DNA of 64,000 nucleotides, taken from the NCBI GenBank assembly GCA_007922195.1, contig ML681998.1:21328931-21392930 (forward strand), read 5' to 3'. Below are positions 46,015 to 59,668 of this stretch, in pieces. A program made the position numbers and the translations under genes. This DNA comes from Podocnemis expansa (taxonomy: Eukaryota > Chordata > Testudines > Podocnemididae). The stretch's first letter is position 1. Every line of letters begins with the position of its first letter. The notes below the pieces were generated by a model, which was not told the DNA's origin, searched no databases, and saw only the letters and a program-made list of their open reading frames with translations.

Positions 46015-47900
46015 CCTATCAGACCCCAAAAGAAGAGATCATTTCAGTTTGGGGCAGAGAAGTTCATACAAAATAAAAATATGCAGTGAAACCAGCTGTG
46101 CATTTCCAGCACAAGCTTCTAAAGAAGCCCCACTCTCTGAATAAATTGCCCACTCTCTGAATAAATTGTATTTCATTGTCACGATTTTCCATTTAGAACA
46201 GTGGGTGGCCCACAGTGCAGGTTGCAGAAATATTTGCTTAAGTGGCTGACAAATCATGGTATGATTGTCTATTGAATTCAAACTTTAATGCAGAGGCATC
46301 CTGAGTTGTCATTCTCTGTAATGTACCAGTTTTCCTGGTTTCCCACTCTAACATGATTGAATATTTTAGGCATCTAACAAAAGGGCCATTCATCTAGCAT
46401 TAGAACATCTGAATCTGTTGATTTTGAAGTTCACTGAAAGTCTGCAACTTTTCTCAAGATTGAGTGCAAAGAGCTTGAAAAAAGAGTGGGAAAAACTCAC
46501 TCAATTTTCAGGAAGTCACACCATGGGGCCTGCAAAATGCTCTGCAGACTGTCTCTGTAGTTCCGCAGAATCCCTGCAGGATCCCACAAACCCTTGCAAA
46601 CTGCACCACAGGGAACCAACATGTTTTAACTGACACCCTGTTGAAGCAAATGTACCACTCGAAGAAATGAATGTGTAAGAAAGAAAGGTAATGGAAAGTG
46701 ACAAGCTGAAAGGGAGTTGAGAGTTTCATTTGCTAGATTGTGCTTGAGGGGGTGTCCGTCAGAAAATTCCCATGGAGTGGCAAAAAGAGAAAAAATTAAG
46801 GAACAGTGGAGTATGATGAACTTATATAATTCTTTGACTTTAGCAGCAGGCAGTATTTATTAATTTTTTTGCCAATTTAGAAGCACTTCTTAGTGCTGAA
46901 AAAAAGGAAAATTAAGTGTACACCCCCCCCCCCGCCATAATGGAAGTGTGGAATGCTCACAGATTATTTATAAGCATGGAAGTTATGTAGTAGTTGGAGA
47001 TTTTCTCCCTTCTGTTCCTGTGTAGTGATGAAGAATGGTATTTTAATAGGCAGATGGTAAAGACAATTACAGTTTGGGGCTCAGCTGGGAGTTGCATCAG
47101 TTTATTGCAAATTATTAGTTGATAAATGCATTTGTTTACAAGCAAAGTCTTAAGCAGCTTTGTAATCAGTTTATCAGCTGCAGCCTGAATTTTGACAGCT
47201 TGCCTTTGGGGTATACAGACATTTCTTCCCTGGTCACTTAGAAATCATGCTGACCATGCAGTCAGTCAGATTGGCAGCTTCTGTGCACCTGTATGAGGCT
47301 CAGCAAAATGGTGTTTGTTATAAAGACTATTTTGAAAAAATCACTGAATGCAGAATTCTTTTTAATAGATAATCACTTGGACAGTGCACTCGGACAGTGG
47401 CTTAATTATTTCATTTGTCTCTGATTTATTCATGAGTTTAGAGAGACACTGTCTGATTAAAAATAATGTAAAATAATATTTTGAGCCCAATTAGTTTAAT
47501 CTTGGTCCTGTTATCTTCACTAGTTTTGGACCTATATGAATGAAGAAGACCCAGATTAATGGAGGGGAAGTAATACACTGTTCCTGGTTTATGGTACTTT
47601 GTTAATTTTTGGCATTTCACAGAGATTGCACAATGAAAATAAACTACTCATTTTCTTGTTTGTTGTCATCATATTCTAGTCCTTCTCACTTCCAGATTTT
47701 CATGCAAAGGCTGATACTATAGAGTTTACATTTCAGATTCAGTTGTGGAATGCTTATTTGTTTTGTTTTGTTTTTTTAACGGTCGGAATTTCTGTAAAGG
47801 GAGATTTTTAACTTTCTACAATCTTCCTAAAGATTATTTTTATAAGAATTAAATCTGGGAACAAATGTGACCTGAGAGTCTCCTTTCTTTTTAGCTGTTG
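46015..47900. other. Mostly unrecognised intronic sequence
   Basis: Holds a 20-bp exact tandem duplication (46129-46168) and a C run (46923-46933). No element or exon supported. Confidence 0.4.
46129..46168 (+). repeat. 20-bp exact tandem duplication
   Basis: CCCACTCTCTGAATAAATTG occurs twice back to back without mismatch. Recent slippage is likely. Confidence 0.95.
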
Positions 47901-47901
47901 G

Positions 47902-47923
47902 TTTTTTTTTTTTTTTTTTTTTT
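47902..47923 (+). repeat. Poly-T run, 22 bases
   Basis: A pure T run lies just upstream of the unnamed repeat at 47958. It could be the tail of a minus-strand retrocopy, but I see no target duplication. Confidence 0.7.
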
Positions 47924-47957
47924 GAAATTGTGTGCTCTCCCACCAGACGATACCCCA

Positions 47958-48098
47958 TATTCATGCACCTTAACTCCCAGTAGACTAATAAAGGAACAGA
48001 TTTCTTGAAACTGAGAGAAAGCATGCTCCCCTTACTTTTCTTCACCCTTGGCGGTAAGAATAGTCTCTCTTCTCTTTTCCCTCCAGACTTCTTGGAAA
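47958..48098 (+). repeat. Unnamed repeat, copy 2 of 2
   Basis: TTCATGCACCTTAACTCCC, GACTAATAAAGGAACAGATT and GTAAGAATAGTCTCTCTTC, then TTTTCCCTCCAGACTTCTTGG, match 34392-34531. Sequence on both sides differs, so this is a dispersed repeat and not a segmental duplication. Confidence 0.65.
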
Positions 48099-48605
48099 AG
48101 ACCTTTGTCACTGCAGCCAAAGGAAAATTACCCAATGACTTCAGTGGGAGCTTCTCCACTGCCTAGAAGACTATCCCAGCTGCCCCTCCACTTAGAAGTA
48201 TTTTTAAAAAACGCAAACTATTCTCATAACTCCCCCAGGTGATGGACCTTCTCCCTTCTCCTCAAATACCTGCCTCATTCATTCTACACCTGTTTTAAGG
48301 GCAATGGTGTATCCCTAAAAAAAGCCAGGTATTAGCGTGCAGAAAGTCCCTTGAAAAGTTATGTAGTATGTGCTTTGATTTCTCTGCAGTGCTGACTTGT
48401 GAATATGTCACCAGGGCATGCCCACTATCTAACCTCTTTATCTGTCTTTTCCAAATCTCATCCTCCCGCTAGATGTATCCAAGCCACACAAATCAGTTCA
48501 TCAAGTCCAGAACCTCCACCATCATTTTGCTTCCTAAGGCTACAAAAGGGCCATCCTATGGCACTGCTGGCAGGGAAGGAGAGATTCTGGAAGCTTGTGC
48601 ACCTA

Positions 48606-48976
48606 GGCTATGTCTATGTCTGCTTTTTTAGTTTGGATTTGCTAGTCCAAACTAAAAAAAGTCCAAGGTAACCATGGCTTTTTAGTTTGAACTAGCTGCA
48701 CATCCTAGTTCAAACTAAACTTTTAATTCGAACTAATAAGTGTGGCTAGTTAGAACTAGTGGCTTAGCTTGAACTTACTTAGTTTGAACTAAGCAATTAG
48801 TCCAGGTCTACATCAAACTAGTTCAAACTTAAAGTTTGAACTAAGTGCTTAGTCCAGACTAACCATTCAGATTTCTAAATTCGGATTAAGCTTTGCTTAG
48901 TTTGAACTAAGACATTTCTGAGTTTGAACTAGGCAAAGCCTAGTGTAGACCCCAATTGCCTAGTGTAGACATAGCC
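48606..48976. repeat. AGTTTGAACTA foldback MITE, copy 2
   Basis: The ends GGCTATGTCTATGTCTGC and TAGTGTAGACATAGCC are inverted repeats. The inside is packed with AGTTTGAACTA and TAGTTCAAACT units. CTA flanks both ends, a possible 3-bp target duplication. Same family as 37175-37584. Confidence 0.82.
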
Positions 48977-49133
48977 CTAAAGCCCCACTTGATCTAGTGG
49001 GACTCATCAGCTAATTGCCTCTCCAAGCGCTAGTGCTGCTCACAAAGGCTGCTGAATCTCATTCTTGTGATCATCTGAAATGGCTACTTCTGAAAATTCT
49101 GTGAAGGGCTCCAATCCTTTTCTCACTATAAGG

Positions 49134-49340
49134 CAGTGTTTCCCAACCACTGCGCCATGGCACGCAGGTGTGGCCCCAGGCCTGCGCAGGTGTGCCACAG
49201 AATTTTTTGAAAAACTGCTCAGACTTGTGGATTGGCTCATGGATATTCATGAGTTCATGTGGAGACTATATGGTGGTGTGCCTCAAAATAATTAAAGGTA
49301 TTAAGGTATGCCACAGCAGAGAAAAAGTTGGGAACCACTG
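49134..49340. mobile_element. hAT-type MITE, 207 bp, with 8-bp TSD
   Basis: The left end CAGTGTTTCCCAACCACTG and right end AAAGTTGGGAACCACTG are inverted repeats. The flanks CTATAAGG (49126-49133) and CTGTAAGG (49341-49348) match at 7 of 8. Internal text (GTGCCACAGAATTTTTTG) resembles hAT MITEs with TGGCAC motifs. Confidence 0.85.
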
Positions 49341-49477
49341 CTGTAAGGAGTCAAAGGGTTTGCCAAGGCAGCGTGCCCCCAAAGCCCTGGCTTCGTGGTT
49401 GGGATGGGAAGGGTGTTAAGGCACTTGGCAGCCCCATACTAGATTCATGATTTTCTAGTTGATTCTTAGTCCTGCTA

Positions 49478-49546
49478 CCAAATAGTGGGCTGGACTAAAT
49501 GACATATCAAGTGTCCCTTCCAGTCCTACATTTCTATGAGTCTGGT
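49478..49546 (+). mobile_element. CR1 3' tail fragment, sense
   Basis: GGGCTGGACTAAATGACATA, GTGTCCCTTCCAGTCC and TTTCTATGAGTC are the terminal CR1 3' UTR segment. Only the last 70 bases or so are recognisable. Confidence 0.7.
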
Positions 49547-49549
49547 ATT

Positions 49550-52500
49550 TCTAACTCATGAATATTGATGAGCTTTTTTTAATACCCAGTTGATGCCTTC
49601 ATTAAAGGGGTTAGGAAAGTGTGTCCCTGAATATAAAATAAGGGTGTTACGAACAAAAAGTAAAACCTTGAGGCAAGAAATAGTTGCTGTACTTGTGAAC
49701 AAATTCCGTCAGCTCATTTGTTAGCATTTATGCTGAATTAAGGAAATATAAGGGGTTTAGCATTTCCGGCAACACTTTGCCTTCAACCCCTAGCAGAAGA
49801 CTCGACTTCTGGTGATGTGGGAAGGTTTTATAGCTTTGTTTCATTTAGGCCTTTTAAGTAAGTCCTGCCATTTGTGCCAAATATTTAATAGTTCTATGCT
49901 GTGGACTGTCGTCCACCAGGAACTGATTTCACCTAAGACTTTCTACAGCTATCGAATAGAAAGATATGTATTCACTCTGATTAGCTCAGGATTTGAACAA
50001 GGGTCCCAGAAGAAAAATATAAGCCTCTTAAATGCACAGAACTTCTAAGGATATGGGTTTAACTGTCTCCCCCTGTGGTAAATAAGCTGTGACAGCTCAA
50101 TCGGGGAGGGGGGATGAAGGGAGGAGAAGCAAATAAAATTACCATATTATTTTCCTGTGAATATTTTCTAAACTCTGTTGTCATTTACCTCCATGGCTGG
50201 TGGAATTTTACATTGTTTTAATTCTGGTATTTAGTGAAAGAAACACATACAAATCCTCAAATGTATAAAGAAATACTTGACAGCAAGGATAAAAGGAAAG
50301 GTTAGATTTCATTGCTAGATATACCTGTTTGTCTTTAGAAATATTAAATTTAGTTGAGGTTCAGTTACTCAGGCACTGTTGTTGTAGTAATTATAACAAA
50401 GCTACTGAAATATATTAACTCTCCTTTTAAACAGTGGGCATGCCGTATACAGGAAGGAACTTCTACCTGATTGGAAGCGTTTCAACATAAAGTGCTTCAG
50501 TTTTGGTATTTTTCTCTCCTCAGACTGAAGAGATATTTTAAAAGCTTCATTGAATAAACAAACTACATAATAAATGACAAAATTCTGTAAAACATATTCT
50601 ATTAAAATAAAAACACTTGCTCCTTTATCATATCTCTAAGGGATCAATCCTTTTTACTGAACTAGGTGTCCAAATTCACATTCACTTGAGGTGAATAGCA
50701 GGCCTTAATTCTCTGGTAGCTTTCTTTTTTTGTTTCTAGTCAGGTACGGTATTCCTTAAAACTCAGTGATCTTGGAATTGTCCCTTTCAAAGGTGTCCAG
50801 TTTTCAACTGAGTGCATCTTCTATTGCATTACAGAAAATAATGTATTATTGTTTATTTTGTAGCATCCGTGAATTTAAAAAAAAAAGTTTCACTCTTTAT
50901 TGAAAGCACCACATTTGTCACAGAGAATGTGAGCACTTGCTCATACACTTATTCTTTTAACATTATACAGTGTAAGAGAGTTTACAATTTCTGCAATCAA
51001 TATTTTGCAGAGTTATACAACACCAAAGGTAAAATTAGCAAGTGACTATCATTTGACCATCTCCATTGATCGGTAAACAAGGAAAAATTATACAACATTC
51101 CAGGAAATCATCTCATTAATTTTAATTTAGCATTGTAAACATTGTTATAATTGTTGGAGAAGTCCACATTTGCATGCTGGACTGTTGAGATGCTCTCTGA
51201 AGAGATGTTTGGAATCCAGACATTAAAATACTTAGATGGCAAAAGTGTCCTGCAAAGTATTTAGTTTGCGCATACAAGTTTAAAATGTTGCGAGTTGTTT
51301 ATCAGCAGAGCACATGGTTCACAAAATGCTTTTGATTTATTGCTGTGTGCACTACAGATCCATATCAGTTATGCTTACATTATTTTATTCAAAAACTTGT
51401 ATAAACCATGAGTTGGCATGTTGGCGAATACTGAAAAGGCATTAATCAACCTAAATAAACAAGCACATAGATCTATCTAACAACTATGAAGTAGTTAATA
51501 CATTTTTAAGCAATTTTATTATAGAAAGGAGGTCTAAAAGAGTAGCGCTTAATTATCTGGACTCCTCTGTGCTGGGCTTTCTTTTGATTGTATTAATGAA
51601 GCAGCTGGCCCATTGTTTCTCTTTAATTCCTCTATTGTTTTAAGAATATGTCACAGCTCTTTATTCTTTTATCAGGTGCTGTGCAGGAGGATCCACACAA
51701 TACCTCATATTCCTACTGTATTTGCCAATGCACAAAGAAACCTCCGAAGCATTTTTCAAAGAAGGGGCACACATAATTTATAAGTTCTATTCCTTGCGCT
51801 ACTCTACTGTCAGGAATTTCAACAGTATTGGATTTGAATTCATTATAATTTTTTTATTAAACAATGTGGCTACGTATAGATATAAGAACTCTGTTAATGT
51901 CAAAAATAGGAGATTGGGGCAGTAACTTGTGCTGGACCAAAATGGGGGCATTCATCGGGATGGGAAATTATTCCAAACAGTGACAACCCTTTGGGGGATT
52001 GTGTCCTGTTAGGGATTTGCAAATTCCCCTTAAATGCTTGAAATAAAAGACAAAGCAAAGATGATATAAAATAAACAAACATTTTTTCCCCAAAGCTTTT
52101 AATAAAAAATGTCTTTTTGTAAAATAGGACTAGTTCCTTCAGAGCAGGGTAAAATTTAATTCAGTTGACTGTGCCGGAAAGTCAGTATGGTCCATAGACT
52201 AGCCCAAGCTGTTGACTGAATGTCTTTTGACCCTCCTTTTAAAAACATATGTATGCAGGACATGGCCTCCTACGCTAAGGCTCTAATACAATCAAAAACA
52301 CCAAGCAGAAAATATCAGCAGCTGAAACAATACCTTTGGACTCATTGCTGGCACCATAGGTTTGTATGTTGAGACTGGTTAGGTGTGAAGACTGGTTTCA
52401 ATAGCAGTTATTTATTCCTAACCTTGTATTTTAGATATGCAATCAAAAATCCAGATTTCAGAGGTTCAACAGACAAAGTTTTGATCAATAGTTTGGTTAG

Positions 52501-52730
52501 AAATTCAAACCAATGGCAGGACTGCCTGTACATTTTTAATGCATGCATTTCTTTCCGTATATGGGGTAAGATAGCTGCCCTACCACGATGAAGTTGCTTG
52601 TATCTCTATGGTACAGTGCAAATATTCTTGTGGCCATTGCCTTTATTTTAGAATGGAAGTTAAACTATTTTTAGCAACATGCTCTTTAAAACTGGTTCTA
52701 ATAACAGCAACTAGGTTACTAATCAGAGAC
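49550..52730. other. Repeat-poor intronic block
   Basis: 3.2 kb without a recognisable element or exon. AT-rich and even in composition. A candidate region for conserved non-coding elements, by inference only. Confidence 0.45.
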
Positions 52731-52732
52731 CA

Positions 52733-52808
52733 TGTGGTGCTATTGATTTTTAAGCAGAACTCCCCTATTATAAGTCAATGGGGAACTCTGCTTAAAAATC
52801 AGTGCCAC
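52733..52808. repeat. Long hairpin (foldback element)
   Basis: Arms 52745-52765 and 52780-52800 (GATTTTTAAGCAGA... and ...TCTGCTTAAAAATC) pair over 21 bases with two mismatches around a 14-base loop. Pairing extends outward with small indels (GTGGTGCTATT against AGTGCCAC). Most likely a foldback MITE. Confidence 0.7.
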
Positions 52809-53140
52809 AATATAGCCCCTTCACTTTAAAGTTATCCTTCAGAGAAAATCACTGGTACAAAAGAAAGGATATAAAGGCTGACTTATTTATAAAATCTCAA
52901 AATGGACTTTATAGGGAGAGAAAATGAAGAGGCCATTGAAAAATCAAGCAAGTTTCTATTATGTGCCTAGATGTGTGCCTTACATAAAATAAAGTTTTAT
53001 ACTAGTGTATGTACCTATCTCCTCAGTGCTCCCTGTCCTCCTACATACTGAAGGAAGAGTATTACCACATCTAAAATTGATTTAATTGACTCAATTTATT
53101 GTATATATATTTTATACCTAGGTTGGTTGCATATAGAATA

Positions 53141-53915
53141 ATAGAACCATAGGGTTGGAAGGGACCTCACAGGTCATCTAGTCCAACCCCCTGCCAGAGG
53201 CAGGACCACTCCCACTAAACCATCCCAGTCAGGGTTTTGTCCAGCTGGGCCTTAAACACCTCCAAAGATGGAGACTCCACCACCTCCCTAGGCAGCTCAT
53301 TCCATTGCTTCACCAGTCGCCTAGTAAAAATTTTTTTTCTAATATCCAGCCTCGACCTCCCTAACCGTAACTTGAGACCATTGCTCCTCGTTCTGTCCTC
53401 TGTTACTACCGAGAACAGTCGAGCTCCATCTTCTTTGGAGCATCCCTTCAAGTAGTTGAAGGTTGCTATCAAATCCCCCCTCAATCTTCTCTTCTGCAGA
53501 CTGAATAAGCCTAATGCTTTCAGTCTTTCCTCATAGGGCTTGTGCTCCAGCCCTTTAATCGTTTTGGCTGCCCTCCTCTGAACTCTCTCTAGCATGTCCC
53601 TGTCCTTTTTGTAGTGGGGAGCCCAAAACTGAACACAGTATTCTAGATGTGGCCTCACCAGTGCAGAATAGAGGGGAAGGATCACATCCCTTGATCTGCT
53701 GGTAATACTTCTTTTGATGCAGCTCAGTATGCCATTGGCCTTTTTGGCAGCAAGAGCACACTGCTGACTCATATCCAGCTTCCCATCCACCATGACCCCC
53801 AGGTCCTTTTCTACACTGCTGCTACTTAGCTGAATGTTCCCCAGTCTGTAGCAGTGGATGGGGTTTTTCCATCCCAAGTGCAGGATTTTACACTTGTCCT
53901 TATCTTGATGAGCTC
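53141..53915 (-). mobile_element. CR1 LINE 3' end, antisense, well preserved
   Basis: The plus strand begins AGAATAATAGAACCATAGGG (reverse complement of the CR1 3' terminal repeat) and continues through GGAAGGGACCTCACAGGTC to GCAGGATTTTACACTTGTCC near 53900. The copy contains an uninterrupted reverse-transcriptase C-terminal frame and is the youngest-looking CR1 in the window. It is 5'-truncated at about 53915. Confidence 0.93.
53215..53877 (-). pseudogene. CR1 ORF2 C-terminal fragment, 220 codons open
   Basis: The frame contains [60 protein letters not shown] and [20 protein letters not shown], the thumb and C-terminal region of CR1 reverse transcriptase. It lacks the endonuclease and the catalytic palm motifs, which were lost by 5' truncation at insertion. 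The frame has no stop or frameshift over 663 bases, which suggests a recent insertion compared with the copies at 1563 and 28840. It is not a host gene. Confidence 0.92.
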
Positions 53916-53919
53916 AGAT

Positions 53920-55138
53920 GTAGTTCTGCTAGTAGTTTACAGCTACCTATTGCTTGCATTTTGTTATTTTTACAAAGCAATGTCTACCAATCATACAGAG
54001 AAATTAGAAAAAATTTTGCAAACATAACTCATTGCAAACATTTTTGCAGCATGGTGTCTGTAATTATTAACCTGATTTTTGCCATTGAAAGAAGCCTTGA
54101 ATGGCAGATAGTGTGGATGAATTTAAAATCTTTTATATTAGATACATTTTGCGTATACAGTCCTTTATAGGTATGCCCGTACAATATAATTGAAGCTTTG
54201 TCAGCTCTGTAGCCTAGCAACAGATAATACTGTTAGGTTACTGAATTGCTCCTGGTTGACAAGTAGGGAGTATTTTTGTGTTTATCATGTTGCTAATGAT
54301 GGGATCCTTTCCAAAAGGCTTGTCTTAATCTTAATTAGAGTTTATCAACAGAGGTCTGCATGACATTGTACAGACACTGATTTCATAAATAATAAAAAGT
54401 GCAAGTGAAAAATTTGGCAGGAGAAGAAGATATTTAAGGCCACTGATTCTTGTAAGAGCAGCATGAATTTCCAAAATGTAATCAAGTTTGAACTGTGACT
54501 CTATTCTTTATTATCAAAACTTGGAGTACACTTCACTGCAGTTTTGACAGCAATTATGAGTATGATTTATAAGGTTCCTGTTAGGAACCAGATCTGTTTG
54601 CACAAGAATCTTGATCATAAACATTATGAAGAACAGTAAGTCCACAGTTTTTCGGGGACATCAGGGCCTTCCTTTTTTCCTTTGCATAGAACATGACGTT
54701 GTTTTTGTTAGTTTTATTTTTAAGTAGCAAAAGAGTTCCTTGTGTCTGCAGAGCAGGAGACTGACAAGAGGATCCAAGAATAATCTATCCATTTGGTGGA
54801 AGCTATGAAGGTATCAGATAGCTGATTTCAGTGCATGATGCAATTTGATAAAGAAATCATGCTAGTGTAGTTGGAATGTAATTTTTTGCTCTAGTTTGCA
54901 CAATATGATATTCTTCCACTTGCCAAACTTTCTCTGATTAAATAAACATTTCCAATTCCTTGCATAAATAATTATATTTTTATTCAAATATAAGCTAATA
55001 AGGAATGGAAATACATGCTTATACATTGTCTGTGTGATTTTTTCAAAGATGCCTAGATTATGTTAATTTTGTTTGAGTGATTTTGTAGCTATCATTTTAG
55101 AAAAGCTATAGACTCTTATTGTCCCTTCAATTGGCAGT
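53920..55138. other. Intronic sequence, nothing recognised
   Basis: AT-rich; no element or exon supported. Confidence 0.4.
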
Positions 55139-55139
55139 C

Positions 55140-55375
55140 TCTGGGTCAGACATTAGCTGAGCTAGAGTGCTCGGGGTTTGTCACCTTCCTCGGTAGTGTG
55201 GGGCGTGGATTCTGTGTATCTTAAAGTCTTTACATCACAATTGAAGACTTTAATAACATGGTCATAGGTTAGAGGTTTATTACAGGAGTGGGTGGGTGAG
55301 GTTTCGTGGCCTGCATTGTGCAGGAGATCAGACTAGATGATCATGTTGGTCCCTTCTGACTTTAGAGTCTATGAG
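55140..55375 (+). mobile_element. CR1 3' end, turtle-type tail, sense
   Basis: TTGTCACCTTCCTCGGTAGT, GAAGACTTTAATAACATGG, GGTTTATTACAGGAGTGGGT, GGTTTCGTGGCCTGCATTG, CAGACTAGATGATCATG and GGTCCCTTCTGACTTTAG, then AGTCTATGAG, match 34905-35172. Better preserved than that copy. Confidence 0.85.
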
Positions 55376-55740
55376 CTGGTGCAGCCTGGTATAGTTCCAT
55401 TGACTTTAATGAAGCTATGTTGATTTACACCTGCTTAGGGTCTGGCACAGTGTTGGCTTGTAGCATATTAACCTATGGCTCAGATTCATGGCAACAAACT
55501 CTATCCTAGTGTCTCAGTAGGCTGCCCTGCATCTGCTTTTGGCCTATCTAATGGTCAGATTATATTTGGGACCAGATTAGTTACTCCTGAAGTTAGTGGG
55601 ATTGGTGCAGTGTAAATAAAGAGTTCACAATCTGCCCCGACATGCCCGATCGAAAGCAAACTGAAATCAGTGGGAGTCTGTCCATTAAACTCAGTGGGCT
55701 TTGGACCAGGCCGTCAGGGCTTGATTCTGCCAACACCATA
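55376..55740. repeat. Cluster of GAAGTCAATG-type MITE fragments
   Basis: TTCCATTGACTTTAATGAAG, GATTTACACCTGCTTAGGG, CTGAAATCAGTGGGAGTC, CATTAAACTCAGTGGGC and GGGCTTGATTCTGCC are pieces of the same self-complementary repeat class seen at 22848 and 57778. Arrangement is fragmentary. Confidence 0.45.
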
Positions 55741-56114
55741 TGAGTGTGCAGTAGACGAGAGAGGATAAGAAGTCTTCCCTGCCACATTTTGCCAGTCAGA
55801 ACAATTGCAGTTCCTGCACTGAGTACTCTCCTTAGTCCCTGGGTGGGAGGGAAGAAGAGTGGCTGTTGCCTTGACCCACGCCCATCTGCATCAGCCTATG
55901 GAAAGTCACAGGCATACACTGAGACTATACCACACCCCATACCTATGGACAGAGGGTGCTACATAACACATATTTCATTACGAGGGGAAGATAACAGCAT
56001 CTGTAACCTTACAGTGGGCTAAAATTAATTCATTTGCCCCTCTCCAGTGCCTAACAGAGATAAACCCCAACCCCTATGGAGGAAGCAACTGGAGACCCAG
56101 GATCCAGTCTAAAG

Positions 56115-56380
56115 CAGTGGCGTCACAGGCACTTGGCACATGCCCTGAGTCTCAGCACCAGCGCCCCGAGTGGTGGTAGCCCAACCCGGCCCTGCCCCCA
56201 TCTGGGGCTCCAGAGCCGAGCCACCTGTGGCAGTGGCCACCTTTCCCAGCCAGGGATTCGGGGCCATCATTGTGCTGGCTGGTCGTGGCAGGACCCCAAT
56301 CCAGGACCTGCTTGGGGCCCGAATCAGGCCCGGGGGGGGGCTGGGCCCCCAGGTCTTTTTCCAGGGCAGTATCACCCCTG
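56115..56380. mobile_element. GC-rich hAT-like MITE, 266 bp
   Basis: The left end CAGTGGCGTCACAGGC and right end GGCAGTATCACCCCTG are imperfect inverted repeats. The flanks GTCTAAAG and CTGTAAAT share 5 of 8 bases, a weak target duplication. The interior is GC-rich against AT-rich surroundings. Overlapping ORFs in three frames (56076-56430) are composition artefacts. Confidence 0.6.
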
Positions 56381-56394
56381 CTGTAAATGACTCA

Positions 56395-57075
56395 CAGCAA
56401 AGATTGCTCAGAGTTACTATGCCATATTAAACTACTACTTAGAATAAGCATAACAATGAACTTTATTAACTACTAACTTAACTCTTATCCTAAGAGAACA
56501 AAATGAATTTAAATAGAACAGTCCCCACAGAAATCCTGTAAGAAAGATACTCGAGTCCCAAAGTCCAAGTGGAGTGCGACAACCCTCAGCTAGTCTTTGT
56601 TCAAGTCCTGAGGCTTCAATGGAAACAAGTAGCTATCCTCTTTCTTCTTCTTTGACTGCAGCAATCTTCAGGGAAACTCCAGGCAGGCCTTTCTTTCTCC
56701 TCTGGAACCAGCCCCATCTGCTCAGCTTACTGGTTCATCAGTCCTCAGTCCCATATACATGTGCACAAACTCTGCTGCAGAAGATGCCACAAAATGAAGA
56801 AAACATTTTGCTGTGTTCACTCCTGACTCACCTTCTTTCATGACCAGTGAAGACATGGGCTCTTCTCTCACTACAGCTCCTGCCTGCCACTCTTTCTGTC
56901 TGCAAAGTTTACTGCTTTCATGTGGTCTGACCATGCCACCAGGAAACCCTGTGGAGCATGTTCAAAAATGGTACCATTCTGTATTTCCAGAAATTTCTGG
57001 TTGCAGGCAGCTAATCAGCCAAGCAACAGTAACCCACCCTGAATAGGTCTCTTAAAGAGAGAGCCTGTTTCAGGC
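56395..57075 (-). mobile_element. Possible LTR, minus strand
   Basis: On the minus strand the segment reads TGCCTGAAACAGGCTCTC, then CTTTAAGAGACC, and near its far end AGTTAATAAAGTTCATTG, a canonical AATAAA polyadenylation signal. That is the usual order in an LTR. I see no paired LTR or internal retroviral frame and no clear target duplication, so a solo LTR is only a suggestion. Confidence 0.35.
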
Positions 57076-57183
57076 ATATGAGTCACACATCCACACTCAC
57101 TGCTTATCTGGGAGCTTGTTTACAAGATGGGGCTGTGCCTGAAAGGCAGAACTGAGCCCCAGTGAGAGGAAAATTAACTGCAG

Positions 57184-57212
<29 letters not shown>
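57184..57212 (+). repeat. (CA)n microsatellite
   Basis: About 14 uninterrupted CA units followed by GAGAGAG. Likely polymorphic. Confidence 0.97.
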
Positions 57213-57215
<3 letters not shown>

Positions 57216-57777
57216 AGAGGCTTGTTCTGGCCCCTTAGATACCATTTGCTAAAAATCTTCTCAATAGACGAACACAACGAAAGAACAAATTTGCTGGTGG
57301 TGGGAACGTGTTTCTTAGGAAGGATCCCAATTGACACTACAGATATCAAGTCAGCCCCTTATTCCTGGTTTGCAAGGATCTTGATCCAGACTAAGTATAG
57401 CTGGAGAACTTGTAATCAGCTGTACTTCTCCCCCTCCCTCTGCCCAGGAATAGAGGAGGTTAGGATTGTTGCTGGGGAGAGAAAATTGGTTCTTTTATTG
57501 TGGCACATTTCAGTTTTATTTTTAATACAAATTGTATAGCATTATAAGATCTCCGTATAAATTCTGATACTGTAGTGTTCATTGTTATACTGCACATTTC
57601 ATACATAAATAAGAATAAAACAAGGAACCCTGCCTGCCCCACGCACAAATAACTTACGTACTGTGTCCTCAGATGAAATAGTGTAGCTGGTTACTGAGTC
57701 TCGTACTAAAGTCACGTAGCTCAAAGTTCTTGTATCTAGTGGCTGATTAAACATTTAGTGGTCTGGTTGTCTTCTCA

Positions 57778-57848
57778 CACTGATTTTGTACTGATGTAAC
57801 TCCAGTGGCTTCAGTGGATTTACTCCTGATTTACACCAGTGTGTGACA
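57778..57848. repeat. GAAGTCAATG-type MITE fragment
   Basis: CTGATGTAACTCCAGTGGCT, TCAGTGGATTTACTCC and TGATTTACACCAGTGTG form part of the self-complementary MITE class also seen at 22848. Confidence 0.5.
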
Positions 57849-57849
57849 C

Positions 57850-59668
<1,819 letters not shown>

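Noticed and set aside
55593..55787. tRNA or snRNA genes in the 55-57 kb repeat cluster
   Set aside because: No complete A/B box pair or snRNA motif could be traced; sequences fit MITE fragments.
57162..57539. 125-codon plus-strand ORF
   Set aside because: It begins with a TH repeat translated from the (CA)n microsatellite; no domain follows.
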